Notes: generated from the letters alone by a model not told the origin. Counted from the stretch's first letter, positions 1-7,917 are shown. The stretch is 9,937 nucleotides of DNA from CAINVV01 sp964506325 (GCA_964506325.1 CAZDLO010000124.1:1-9937), one strand, 5' to 3'. Translations and numbers: made by a program.

Positions 1-1
1 T

Positions 2-9
2 TACATTTG
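2..9 (+). promoter_or_regulatory. Bacteroidota -7 promoter box (TACATTTG) for the XRE gene
   Basis: TACATTTG matches the TAnnTTTG consensus of the Bacteroidota primary sigma factor exactly. Transcription would begin about 7 nt downstream, near position 16, giving a short leader before the ATG at 34. The -33 element would lie outside the window, so only half of the promoter can be judged. Confidence 0.5.
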
Positions 10-33
10 TCTGATTATCACTTTGACAGTAAT

Positions 34-615
34 ATGAAAGACCGTATTTTACAATTCTTATCAGCAGAGAAGATTTCTCCGGCTGAATTTGCAGATAAGA
101 TTGGAGTTCAAAGATCCAGCATGTCGCATATTTTAAACGGACGGAATTATCCAAGTGCCTCATTTATTCAAAAAATGCTGCATGCCTATCCTGCTGTCAA
201 TTCAAGGTGGCTAATGATTGGTGAAGGAAGTATGAATACAGTTCTGGGTATTGACCTTATCCAATCAAAGGTTTCTGTTGAATCGCAGTTAAATACCGCA
301 TCCACCAATGTGGTTACACGCAATCATCCCATTTCTTCAGGGTTAAATAGTGAAGATGCTGCAATAATGTCACCTTCGGATCAATCTTCAGCAGTAAGGA
401 GTTATGATCTCCCTGATCCTGTTAGTACCCCTTTAGCCCATGAAAAGGGAGAGAATGCCGAACCAAAGCCATTTGTTTCGAGGGGGGATTTACCGAAAAG
501 TGAGCTGCAACCTCCTTCTTTTCCTGCGACTGAACTTCAGCAGGAGTTAAAAGAAATTGAACAGATACTGTTCTTTTATAAGGATAAAACTTTTAGTTTG
601 TACCGACCTTCTTAA
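34..615 (+). CDS. XRE-family helix-turn-helix DNA-binding protein
   Basis: A 193-residue protein, probably a transcriptional regulator. Residues about 3-65 form a Cro/C1-type HTH domain: the region from SPAEFADKIG to HILNGRN (15-37) has the helix-turn-helix pattern, and RWLMIGEG (58-65) is the usual end of this domain in Bacteroidota. Residues about 70-165 are rich in Ser, Pro, Asn and Glu and look disordered. The last 25 residues end in EIEQILFFYKDKTFSLYRP, resembling a tail I recall from other Bacteroidota XRE proteins. An in-frame TTG at 7 would add nine residues, but it lies inside the promoter box TACATTTG, so the ATG at 34 is chosen. No metabolic target can be assigned; the adjacent pyrKD pair seems to have its own promoter. 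Confidence 0.85.
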   Translation: MKDRILQFLSAEKISPAEFADKIGVQRSSMSHILNGRNYPSASFIQKMLHAYPAVNSRWLMIGEGSMNTVLGIDLIQSKVSVESQLNTASTNVVTRNHPISSGLNSEDAAIMSPSDQSSAVRSYDLPDPVSTPLAHEKGENAEPKPFVSRGDLPKSELQPPSFPATELQQELKEIEQILFFYKDKTFSLYRPS

Positions 616-626
616 CCCATTTTGCC

Positions 627-634
627 TATATTTG
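627..634 (+). promoter_or_regulatory. Probable -7 promoter box (TATATTTG) for pyrK-pyrD
   Basis: TATATTTG, followed by CA, is an exact TAnnTTTG match in the 109-nt gap between the XRE gene and pyrK. The only upstream TTTG candidates (597-600 and 621-624) are badly spaced for a -33 element. The call therefore rests on the -7 box. The resulting leader would be about 85 nt. Confidence 0.5.
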
Positions 635-693
635 CACTTCATTCAACGGATTGTTTTACGGCCTGATTCTGATGCATTATTAGGGAAAAGCTG

Positions 694-709
694 TTTGCAA
701 CCTAGCAAA
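694..709 (+). other. Small stem-loop in the pyrK leader
   Basis: TTTGC (694-698) can pair with GCAAA (705-709) around a 6-nt loop, 15 nt before the pyrK start. It is short and could be chance. I see no run of T and no alternative stem that would make it an attenuator. Confidence 0.2.
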
Positions 710-724
710 TTCTGAGATTTTCTG

Positions 725-1504
725 ATGAAAAAAACAGTGCAAAACCTGGAGGTTATAGCTAATAGGCGTGTGAACGAAAATCAGGCAGTTCTTGAATTAA
801 AGGCTGCCATTGCATTGGAAGGTATTGAACCGGGACAGTTTGCCAACGTTCTGGTAAGTAAATCTTCCAATGTTTTTCTGAGACGACCATTGTCAATTTA
901 CCAGGTAAATTATGAGAGAAATACGATTTCATTTTTAATAAAGGGAATTGGAGAAGGTACCAATACTTTAATAAACTGTGAAACCGGAGATTTTTTGAGC
1001 GTCATTTTCCCGTTAGGCAATGGCTTTAAATCACCAGACAAAAAATCGAAAGTTTTACTCGTTGGCGGAGGAGTTGGAGTTGCCGCCCTGATGATATTGG
1101 CAGAAAATTTGTCAAAGGGAGGACATCAGATTGACATTATCCTTGGAGCAAGAAGTGCTGCAGACGTAGTAGAATTGGATACTTTTTCAAGGTTTGGGAA
1201 TGTACAAACAACAACAGAAGACGGCACCATGGGCACCAGGGGTTATGTCACTGACCATTCCTTATTAAAAACTGACATTACTACATTTGACAAGATATAT
1301 ACCTGCGGACCGGATCCAATGATGAAGGCCGTGGCCAGATTGGCTGCGCGATACAATATTTCGTGTGAAGTATCACTGGAAAATACCATGGCATGTGGGT
1401 ACGGAGTGTGCTTATGCTGTGTAACTGAAACAACCAGTGGTCACCGTTGTGTTTGTACAGATGGTCCGGTATTTGATATAAAAAATTTAAAATGGCAGAT
1501 TTAA
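725..1504 (+). CDS. pyrK: Dihydroorotate dehydrogenase electron-transfer subunit PyrK
   Basis: A 259-residue iron-sulfur flavoprotein of the ferredoxin-NADP reductase superfamily. It passes electrons from the PyrD flavin to NAD+ in the class 1B dihydroorotate dehydrogenase complex of pyrimidine synthesis, in the cytoplasm. The FAD-binding motif RRPLSIY lies at 53-59, the nucleotide-binding glycine loop GGGVG at 114-118 and CGPDPMM at 194-200. The C-terminal [2Fe-2S] ligands are Cys224, Cys229, Cys232 and Cys244 (CGYGVCLCC, then CTDGPVF); Cys231 is an extra cysteine between them. Length is normal for PyrK. The 3' end overlaps pyrD by 13 nt, which suggests translational coupling and equal production of the two partners. 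Start ATG at 725, with no clear ribosome binding site. Confidence 0.95.
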   Translation: MKKTVQNLEVIANRRVNENQAVLELKAAIALEGIEPGQFANVLVSKSSNVFLRRPLSIYQVNYERNTISFLIKGIGEGTNTLINCETGDFLSVIFPLGNGFKSPDKKSKVLLVGGGVGVAALMILAENLSKGGHQIDIILGARSAADVVELDTFSRFGNVQTTTEDGTMGTRGYVTDHSLLKTDITTFDKIYTCGPDPMMKAVARLAARYNISCEVSLENTMACGYGVCLCCVTETTSGHRCVCTDGPVFDIKNLKWQI

Positions 1505-2403
1505 ATATTGATATTGCCGGACTGAAATTGAAGAATCCGGTACTAACTGCTTCAGGAACTTTCGGTTACGGGACAGAATTTGATGATTTTTTTGATGTGG
1601 GCTCCCTGGGAGGATTTGTAGTTAAAGGAACAACATTGCATGCCCGTCAAGGAAACAAATACCCCAGAATGGCCGAAACCCCATCCGGAATGCTTAATGC
1701 GGTTGGATTACAGAATAACGGAGTAAAATATTTTGTTGACAATATTTATCCCGGCCTCCTGAAATACAACACTCATGTCTTTGTAAATGTTTCAGGTTCG
1801 ACTGTCAGTGACTATATTTCTTGTGCAGAACAATTAGACCAACTTGATCATATTTCCGGTATTGAACTGAACATTTCCTGTCCCAATGTAAAGGAGGGAG
1901 GGATGGCCTTCGGTACCAGTTGTCCGGCAGCAGAGGCAGTTGTCAGCTCAGTCAGGAAAGCCTATGGAAAACATTTAATGGTTAAGCTTTCTCCTAATGT
2001 TACCAATATTTCAGAAATAGCGACTGTAGTGGAAAGAAATGGAGCCGATAGCATTTCACTGATTAACACTCTGTTGGGAATGGCAATAAATGCTGAGTCC
2101 AGGCAGCCTGTATTATCAACAGTTACAGGAGGATTGTCAGGACCGGCAATAAAACCCATCGCCCTTCGAATGGTTTGGGAGGTTTCCAAAGCTGTAAAAG
2201 TTCCAGTGGTAGGGATGGGAGGCATTATGAATGGGACTGATGCAATTGAATTTTTTCTTGCCGGGGCAACGGCCATTCAGGTTGGTACTGCGAATTTTAT
2301 TGATCCAATGGCAACTCAGCATATTATTTCGGAAATAAACAATTACCTGGACCGGCATAACTTTCAATCAATTAAAGATATAATTGGTGGATTACAAATG
2401 TAA
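1492..2403 (+). CDS. pyrD: Dihydroorotate dehydrogenase, class 1B catalytic subunit
   Basis: A 303-residue FMN enzyme that oxidises dihydroorotate to orotate, the fourth step of de novo pyrimidine synthesis. It is a TIM barrel. Visible motifs are SGTFGYG (21-27), KGTTL (45-49), NVSGST (99-104), ELNISCPNVKEGG (125-137) with Cys130 as the expected catalytic base, Lys165 in VKLSPN, GGLSG (213-217), VGMGG (240-244) and the phosphate-binding region IQVGTANFIDP (262-272). A catalytic cysteine rather than serine, together with the overlapping pyrK, identifies class 1B (NAD-linked, cytosolic) rather than the quinone-linked class 2. Length is standard. No other pyr genes are in the window. Confidence 0.96.
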   Translation: MADLNIDIAGLKLKNPVLTASGTFGYGTEFDDFFDVGSLGGFVVKGTTLHARQGNKYPRMAETPSGMLNAVGLQNNGVKYFVDNIYPGLLKYNTHVFVNVSGSTVSDYISCAEQLDQLDHISGIELNISCPNVKEGGMAFGTSCPAAEAVVSSVRKAYGKHLMVKLSPNVTNISEIATVVERNGADSISLINTLLGMAINAESRQPVLSTVTGGLSGPAIKPIALRMVWEVSKAVKVPVVGMGGIMNGTDAIEFFLAGATAIQVGTANFIDPMATQHIISEINNYLDRHNFQSIKDIIGGLQM

Positions 2404-2452
2404 CTCGCAAGTATTGTATTTAGCTAAACTTTGAATTACAAATGTCAATCAA

Positions 2453-3748
2453 ATGGGTATAACAAGTTATTTTTTGAAATTCACTTTTGTATTATTGCTT
2501 GTTTTTTTTATTCCGTCCTTCTCAGGACTACAATTCCCAAGCGTCAACAATAAGGTTTCATTTCCTGCAAACAGGAAAATCAATAACTTGGTAATTAGAA
2601 AGATAGTTGAATCTGAAAATACTGATTTTCTCGATAAAAGTTTTCAGAAATTCAGGGATCAGAACAATCTGAAGGGATTAGCGGTTGCGATTGTCAAAGA
2701 TCAGAAATTAATTTTTGCCAAGGGATACGGCTACGCAGACATTGAAAAACAGATTCCTGTATCTCCGGAACAATTATTTCGAATTGCAAGTGTTTCCAAA
2801 CTTGTAACTGCAATTGCTGTAATGAAACTTGTTGAGAGTGGAAAAATTACGCTGGACAGTAAAGTGTTTGGTAAATATGGAATTCTGAATGACCCTAAAT
2901 ACCTGGATATTCGAGATAACAGGCTGACAAACATTACTATACGTAATCTTTTAAATCATTCTGGCGGATGGACTCAAAGGTACGGGGACTTGGCGTTTCT
3001 CCCCAGAATAGTCTCTGAGCAAACCGGCGATCCTATGCCTGTCGGTATAAGTTCATTTTTGAAGTTTGTTACCTCACGCAAACTTCATTTCGAGCCTGGC
3101 ACTTCGAGTGCCTATTCCAACCTTGGATATATGATTCTTGGGGAGGTCGTTGCTACTGTCTCCAAAACAGGATATGAAAAATTTGTGAATGAAAATGTCC
3201 TCATTCCTGCACATATTAATGACATGCAATTGGGAGGAAGTTTTGAAAATGAAAAAATGCTTGAAGAGGTCAGATATTATCAGCCAGATGATGCTCAGCC
3301 GACTGAGGCTTATGATGGAAGTGGACGAATGGTACCTAAGGTATACGGGAGTACGAATATGAAAGTTTTGGGCTCAGCAGGTGGGTGGATTTCATCACCC
3401 GTTGATTTAATGAAGCTAATGGTTGTTATTGATGGTAATCCGGGAGTCCGGGATATCCTCAGCAAAAGCAGCATTGGCGAAATGACCAGGGTGGATCAGG
3501 GTGGATTAGATCCATTGGGATGGAGAAGCACCAATGAAAATGGCGAATGGTGGCGTACCGGAACTCTTCCCGGGTCTTCGGCACTTCTTAAAAGAGAATC
3601 AAACGGAATATCCTGGGTAATGATAACCAACACCAGTAACTATAAGGGTCCCCACCTGGCCATCGAAATGGATAGAGTAATGTCAAGAACCTTACTCAAA
3701 ATCAACAAATGGCCTGATTATGACCTGTTTGATTTCTTCCCCAAATAA
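2453..3748 (+). CDS. Exported serine hydrolase of the beta-lactamase / penicillin-binding family
   Basis: A 431-residue protein related to class C beta-lactamases, DD-peptidases and LACTB-like esterases. The N-terminus (about 5-25) is hydrophobic with few charges and looks like a signal peptide or anchor, so the enzyme probably acts in the periplasm or at the membrane. The active-site SxxK is SVSK (113-116), preceded by FRIAS; the second motif is YSN (221-223); GSAGGWISSPVDLMKL (307-322) is typical of the family. The third motif, usually KTG or HxG, reads RTG (368-370). Substrate is unknown: it may be a peptidase, esterase or amidase, and true beta-lactam resistance cannot be inferred. It follows pyrD by 49 nt with no clear promoter, so it may be read through from pyrKD, although the functions look unrelated. 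Confidence 0.88.
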   Translation: MGITSYFLKFTFVLLLVFFIPSFSGLQFPSVNNKVSFPANRKINNLVIRKIVESENTDFLDKSFQKFRDQNNLKGLAVAIVKDQKLIFAKGYGYADIEKQIPVSPEQLFRIASVSKLVTAIAVMKLVESGKITLDSKVFGKYGILNDPKYLDIRDNRLTNITIRNLLNHSGGWTQRYGDLAFLPRIVSEQTGDPMPVGISSFLKFVTSRKLHFEPGTSSAYSNLGYMILGEVVATVSKTGYEKFVNENVLIPAHINDMQLGGSFENEKMLEEVRYYQPDDAQPTEAYDGSGRMVPKVYGSTNMKVLGSAGGWISSPVDLMKLMVVIDGNPGVRDILSKSSIGEMTRVDQGGLDPLGWRSTNENGEWWRTGTLPGSSALLKRESNGISWVMITNTSNYKGPHLAIEMDRVMSRTLLKINKWPDYDLFDFFPK

Positions 3749-3821
3749 CTGATTTTCTTTGTAGTAACTTTTTAGGTGTGTATTGTATACCTTGTTACTT
3801 ATATTGCGTATATGAACCCGC

Positions 3822-3841
3822 AGAGCGTTCAGAACGGCTCT
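3822..3841 (+). other. Stem-loop in the leader of the E2-E1-flavodoxin operon
   Basis: AGAGC (3822-3826) pairs with GCTCT (3837-3841) and GTT (3827-3829) with AAC (3833-3835), leaving a CAG loop and one bulged G at 3836. It lies 28 nt before the E2 start. No T-run follows, so it is not an ordinary terminator. It may be an mRNA stability or leader element, or chance. Confidence 0.3.
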
Positions 3842-3869
3842 TGATATTAGTTCTTCAAAAAAAAATAAT

Positions 3870-5174
3870 ATGTCGGATTTTGAGATTTTAATTCCCAAGT
3901 TGGGTGAAAGTATTCAGGAGGCAACTGTTACAAAGCTTTTTGTTAAAGTTGGAGATATAGTGCAGGAAGATGATCTTCTCTTTGAGGTAGCAACAGATAA
4001 AGTAGATTCTGAAATTCCATCACCTGTTTCAGGTATTATCAAGTCAATTTCGTGTAAAGTTGATGATCTGCTTGCAGTCGGTAAAGTTGCCATGGTTATT
4101 GACCTGAATGGAAACAGTAATGAAACTGCTCCATTAGTTCAAACAGAGAAGCTTCTTGAGCAAGAACCCGAAGTTGTTTTAAATGAGTCTGGAGTTGTCA
4201 AGGCAGTTGATAAACCGATCTCCAACAGGTTTTATTCTCCACTTGTAAAGAATATTGCAAAAAAAGAGGGCATACCTCTTGCCGAACTTGAAAATATTGA
4301 AGGAAGCGGAATTGGAGGTCGTTTACAGAAATCCGATCTGCTCAGATACATCGAACAAAGGTCTTCCGCTAAAAATAGCCATTCTTCGCAGGCTCCGTTA
4401 GTTGCCGGTTCTACGCCGGTTCATGAATCAGTTTCAAAACCAAAGGTATCTGTCTCAATCGGCGGGGAAGATACAATTCTTGAAATGGATCGGGTTAGAA
4501 AGCTGATAGCCAACCATATGGTAATGTCAAAGCAAGTTGCACCACATGTAACGTCATTCGTTGAAGCAGATGCAACTGACATGGTGATTTGGCGTAACCG
4601 GAACAAAGAGGATTTTCAAGCAAAATACGGTGAGAAACTTACCTTTTTACCATTTTTCACTGAAGCTGTTGCCAAAGCTCTTACGGAATACAGGATGATC
4701 AACAGTTCTGTTGATGGAGACCGTATTATTTTAAGAAAAAAAATCAATGTTGGTATTGCCGTAGCCACCAACAGTGGCAATCTTATGGTACCCGTAATCA
4801 GAGATGCTGATGAAAAAAATCTATTGGGGTTGACCAAAGAAATCAATTTTTTTGCTGAAGCAGGAAGAAATGAAAAACTTAATCCCGATCATCTCCAGGG
4901 AGGCACTTTTACAATTACCAATTTTGGTTCCTTCGGCAATTCAATGGGAACACCCATTATTAATCAACCACAGGTAGCCATCCTTGCTATTGGAACAATT
5001 GAGAAAAAGCCTGCAGTTATCGAAACCATTACTGGAGATGCCATAGTTGTGAGGCATAAAGTCTTTCTTTCACTTTCTTACGATCACCGGGTTGTAGACG
5101 GTATGCTTGGAGGAAAGTTTCTGCGACGTATTGCAGACCTGATTGAAGCCTTTGATCCAAAACGAACTATTTAA
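3870..5174 (+). CDS. Dihydrolipoamide acyltransferase (E2) of a 2-oxoacid dehydrogenase complex
   Basis: A 434-residue E2 core enzyme, which takes the acyl group from E1 on a lipoyl arm and transfers it to CoA. It has three parts. The lipoyl domain (about 3-77) carries the lipoylated lysine in TDKVDSE (Lys44). The peripheral subunit-binding domain (about 122-161) contains SPLVKNIAKKEG and GRLQKSDLL and holds E1 or E3. The catalytic domain (about 200-433) carries SYDHRVVDG with His406 and Asp410. Linkers between the domains are Ser/Glu/Pro-rich, as expected for swinging arms. There is only one lipoyl domain. The E1 gene follows 24 nt after the stop, so the two are clearly cotranscribed. The fused E1 partner and sequence style fit the branched-chain 2-oxoacid type, but pyruvate or 2-oxoglutarate cannot be excluded. 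Lipoamide dehydrogenase (E3) is not encoded here. Confidence 0.93.
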   Translation: MSDFEILIPKLGESIQEATVTKLFVKVGDIVQEDDLLFEVATDKVDSEIPSPVSGIIKSISCKVDDLLAVGKVAMVIDLNGNSNETAPLVQTEKLLEQEPEVVLNESGVVKAVDKPISNRFYSPLVKNIAKKEGIPLAELENIEGSGIGGRLQKSDLLRYIEQRSSAKNSHSSQAPLVAGSTPVHESVSKPKVSVSIGGEDTILEMDRVRKLIANHMVMSKQVAPHVTSFVEADATDMVIWRNRNKEDFQAKYGEKLTFLPFFTEAVAKALTEYRMINSSVDGDRIILRKKINVGIAVATNSGNLMVPVIRDADEKNLLGLTKEINFFAEAGRNEKLNPDHLQGGTFTITNFGSFGNSMGTPIINQPQVAILAIGTIEKKPAVIETITGDAIVVRHKVFLSLSYDHRVVDGMLGGKFLRRIADLIEAFDPKRTI

Positions 5175-5198
5175 TTGAAATACGCTATTTTTCTATCT

Positions 5199-7262
5199 AT
5201 GAACAATTTACACGAACTTCCTGTTCCCAAAAAATTCTCAATTTTACAAACTGAAAAATCTTCTTTGCAGAATTGGTACCACCTGATGGTTTTAGGCAGG
5301 ATGCTGGATGAGAAAGCACCAAATTATCTCAAGCAGGCAATAGGTTGGTCTTATCATGCTCCCTATGCTGGTCATGATGGAATTCAGCTGGCAATAGGAC
5401 AGATATTTGACAAGAACAATGATCATTTGTTCCCTTATTACAGGGATTTGCTAACCAACTTGTCTGCGGGTCTTACTGCAGAAGAAATAATTCTTAACGG
5501 AATATCGAAAGCAAATGATGTCAACTCTGGTGGCAGACATATGTCCAACCATTTTGGAAAACCTGCCTGGAATATTCACAATGTATCATCCAGCACCGGA
5601 AATCACACTCTTCATGCTGCAGGGGTTGGCAGGGCAATTAAATATTACAAGGGGGAAGGCGTCTCAATTAGTTCCCAGGGGGAGTCTTCAGTTAGCGAAG
5701 GATATGTATACGAGGCAATAAACGGTGCTTCGACTGAACAATTGCCGGTAATTTTTGTTTTTCAAGACAATGGGTATGGTATTTCTGTACCAAAGAAGGA
5801 TCAGACGGCTAACCGTAAAGTTGCCAATAATTTTATGGGATTCAAGAATTTAAGAGTAATACATTGTAATGGAAAGGATGTGTTTGATTCAATGAATGCA
5901 ATGGTGGAGGCCAAAAAATGGGTCACCGAGAATCAAATGCCCTGCATTGTTCAAGCTAATTGTATCCGAATTCATTCTCACTCCAATTCTGACCGGCATG
6001 ATTTATACCGCAACGAGGTGGAATTGAATTATGTTCGTGAATATGATCCTTTGACCAAATTCAGACGATTGTTATTGAGGTATGAAAGATTTACTCCAGA
6101 AGAGCTCAATCTGATCGATGAAAAAGCAAAGGAGGAAGTTAAACTGGCTCATCAATTTGCATTGCATTCACCAGATCCTGATCCCGAAGGTATATACGAC
6201 CATGTATATGCAAATTCTTATATATCAAATAAATATCCTGATGGAATTCAAATCAATGAAGATAAGGGTACCAGGAAAAAACTGATTGAAGCAATCAATG
6301 AAACCCTGAAAACTGAATTTACATTGAATCCGGATACTTTTATTTGGGGACAGGATATTGCCAATAAGGAAAAGGGAGGGATTTTCAATGTATCAAAGGG
6401 ACTGCAAAAAGAATTTGGCAAGCAGCGTGTCTTCAATGGTCCAATCGCAGAGGACTTTATTACCGGCACTGCCAATGGCATGTCGAGGTACAATAAGAAG
6501 ATTCGTATCGTTGTTGAAGGGGCCGAATTTGCAGATTACTTTTGGCCAGCCATGGAGCAATTTGTGGAAATGACGCATGAATACTGGCGAACAAACGGTC
6601 AATTTGCACCAAACGTCACTATTCGCCTGGCTTCCGGAGGTTATATTGGTGGAGGCCTTTATCATTCACAAACCATAGAAGGGTCACTGGTTTGTTTTCC
6701 TGGTGTAAGAATAGTATATCCCTCCTTTGCTGACGATGCAGCCGGATTACTCAGAACATCTTTACGTTCAGAAGGTCCAACTTTATTTCTGGAACCCAAG
6801 GCATTGTACAATTCACCTTCAGCATCAGCGTTAGTACCTGATGATTTTGAAGTACCTTTCGGAAAGGCCAGGATTCGCAGGCCAGGGAAAGATTTGACCA
6901 TTGTCACTTATGGAAATACTACACATTTGTCATTACAGGCAGCAGAGAAACTTGCAAATGAAGGTTTTGATGTTGAAGTTATAGATTTAAGATCGCTAAT
7001 TCCACTTGACAAGGAGAGTATTGTCAATTCTGTCAAAAAAACCGGAAAGGTATTAATTGTTCATGAGGACAAGGTATTTGGTGGTTTTGGTGGTGAATTG
7101 GCATCTATAATCAGCGAAGAAGCATTTGAATTTCTCGATGCCCCCATTCGCAGAGTTGGTTCAGCCTTTACACCTGTTGGATTTAACAGGATTCTTGAAG
7201 CTGCCATACTACCTGATGAGAAAAAAATTCTTGATGCAGCAATAAAGTTGTTAAAATATTGA
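5199..7262 (+). CDS. 2-oxoacid dehydrogenase E1, fused alpha and beta subunits
   Basis: A 687-residue thiamine-diphosphate enzyme that decarboxylates a 2-oxoacid and acylates the lipoyl group of E2. Residues about 20-330 are the alpha part: YAGHDG (56-61), FPYYRD (78-83), GGRHMSNHFG (111-120), the cofactor-binding stretch from SQGESSVSEG (159-168) to QDNGYGISVP (189-198), and the loop HSHSNSDRHD (259-268). Residues about 355-687 are the beta part: EGAEFADYFWPAMEQF (440-455), the active-site HSQ (489-491), and the C-terminal transketolase domain with VEVIDLRSLIPLD and VHEDKVFGGFGGE. Elsewhere these are often separate proteins; here they are one continuous frame. The motif usually read as GD-x is GES here (Glu162). 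An in-frame TTG directly after the E2 stop would add eight residues; the ATG at 5199 is preferred. Substrate is probably branched-chain 2-oxoacids or pyruvate. Confidence 0.92.
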   Translation: MNNLHELPVPKKFSILQTEKSSLQNWYHLMVLGRMLDEKAPNYLKQAIGWSYHAPYAGHDGIQLAIGQIFDKNNDHLFPYYRDLLTNLSAGLTAEEIILNGISKANDVNSGGRHMSNHFGKPAWNIHNVSSSTGNHTLHAAGVGRAIKYYKGEGVSISSQGESSVSEGYVYEAINGASTEQLPVIFVFQDNGYGISVPKKDQTANRKVANNFMGFKNLRVIHCNGKDVFDSMNAMVEAKKWVTENQMPCIVQANCIRIHSHSNSDRHDLYRNEVELNYVREYDPLTKFRRLLLRYERFTPEELNLIDEKAKEEVKLAHQFALHSPDPDPEGIYDHVYANSYISNKYPDGIQINEDKGTRKKLIEAINETLKTEFTLNPDTFIWGQDIANKEKGGIFNVSKGLQKEFGKQRVFNGPIAEDFITGTANGMSRYNKKIRIVVEGAEFADYFWPAMEQFVEMTHEYWRTNGQFAPNVTIRLASGGYIGGGLYHSQTIEGSLVCFPGVRIVYPSFADDAAGLLRTSLRSEGPTLFLEPKALYNSPSASALVPDDFEVPFGKARIRRPGKDLTIVTYGNTTHLSLQAAEKLANEGFDVEVIDLRSLIPLDKESIVNSVKKTGKVLIVHEDKVFGGFGGELASIISEEAFEFLDAPIRRVGSAFTPVGFNRILEAAILPDEKKILDAAIKLLKY

Positions 7263-7272
7263 TTGAGTATTT

Positions 7273-7779
7273 ATGAAGAAAATAGCCATCGTATATAGTT
7301 TTAATTCAAATAAATCAGCAAAAATTGCAACCAAGATTGCTGAGAGTTTCAAGCAATTTTCTATTGAGCAACTGAACGTTGAAAGTTGCCATGGTGATGA
7401 ATTTCTTTTGTATGAATATTATGTACTGAGTGTTCCCACCTGGTTTGATGGAGAATTACCCAACTATTGGGATGAAATTCTGCCGGCATTGGAAGGCAAA
7501 AATTTTTCAGGAAAGAAATTTGCGCTTTTTGGATTGGGAGATCAGAAAAATTATCCCGAGAATTTTTGTGATGCAGTGGGGATTCTTGGAGATTTTCTTG
7601 AAGCAAGAGGTGCTCAAATAGTAGGGCATACATCTCCGGAGGGATACACCTTTGAATCCTCCAAAGCCTTAAAAAATAGTATTTTGTGTGGATTATTGCT
7701 TGATCAGGAGCATCAGTCAAAATTGACTGACGAAAGGATTCAGAAATGGATTAGCCAATTGGAAATGGAGTTTAACTGA
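7273..7779 (+). CDS. Flavodoxin-like protein
   Basis: A 168-residue cytoplasmic protein of flavodoxin fold and length, expected to bind FMN and carry electrons. The N-terminus MKKIAIVYSF and the aromatic FMN loop SVPTWFDGELPNYWDE (53-68) are characteristic, as are FGLGDQKNYPENFCDAVG (86-103), GHTSPEGYTFESSKAL (118-133) and the C-terminal LLLDQEHQSKLTDERI (141-156). The phosphate-binding loop is unusual: where flavodoxins normally have a GTxTG-like sequence, this reads SFNSNKSAKIA (9-19). It begins 10 nt after the E1 stop, so it belongs to the same operon, with the terminator hairpin about 95 nt after its stop. A direct role with the dehydrogenase complex is not known to me; it could serve other reductive or lipoate-related chemistry. 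Confidence 0.85.
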   Translation: MKKIAIVYSFNSNKSAKIATKIAESFKQFSIEQLNVESCHGDEFLLYEYYVLSVPTWFDGELPNYWDEILPALEGKNFSGKKFALFGLGDQKNYPENFCDAVGILGDFLEARGAQIVGHTSPEGYTFESSKALKNSILCGLLLDQEHQSKLTDERIQKWISQLEMEFN

Positions 7780-7874
7780 GATTTTAAATTACTACTGGAC
7801 AAGTAGAGGGATAAGCATATCGAAATTTTCAGCTCAGAATATATAGTTTATCATTGACATTTCTGGCAAATCGC

Positions 7875-7917
7875 AAATGATGACAAGGGTTTTGGTCAAC
7901 AACCCTTGTCATCATTT
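7875..7917 (+). terminator. Strong hairpin terminator after the E2-E1-flavodoxin operon
   Basis: AATGATGACAAGGGTT and its exact complement form a 17-bp stem (7875-7891 with 7901-7917) around a 9-nt loop, with A residues before and a T run at 7915-7918. The symmetry suggests that it could act in both directions. It lies about 95 nt after the flavodoxin stop and just before the promoter box of the next gene. Confidence 0.75.

Noticed and set aside
7..33. TTG at position 7 as the start of the XRE protein
   Set aside because: The TTG is the end of the promoter box TACATTTG, and the HTH domain begins naturally after the ATG at 34.
1962..2367. Open frames on the minus strand inside pyrD
   Set aside because: They lie opposite a well-conserved gene, give no recognisable protein and are explained by the codon pattern of pyrD.
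2404..2452. A promoter for the serine hydrolase in the gap after pyrD
   Set aside because: The nearest candidate, AAACTTTG at about 2426, misses the first base of the -7 consensus and has no properly spaced -33 element.
6248..6907. Open frames on both strands inside the E1 gene
   Set aside because: They are out-of-frame shadows of the E1 beta part, which is conserved throughout.
7361..7720. A 119-codon minus-strand frame opposite the flavodoxin gene
   Set aside because: The plus-strand frame has clear flavodoxin motifs; the opposite frame has no recognisable domain.
7875..7917. 17-bp inverted repeat as the ends of a miniature mobile element
   Set aside because: The arms are only 9 nt apart, with no cargo, target duplication or transposase. 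The position after an operon and the flanking A and T runs fit a terminator.
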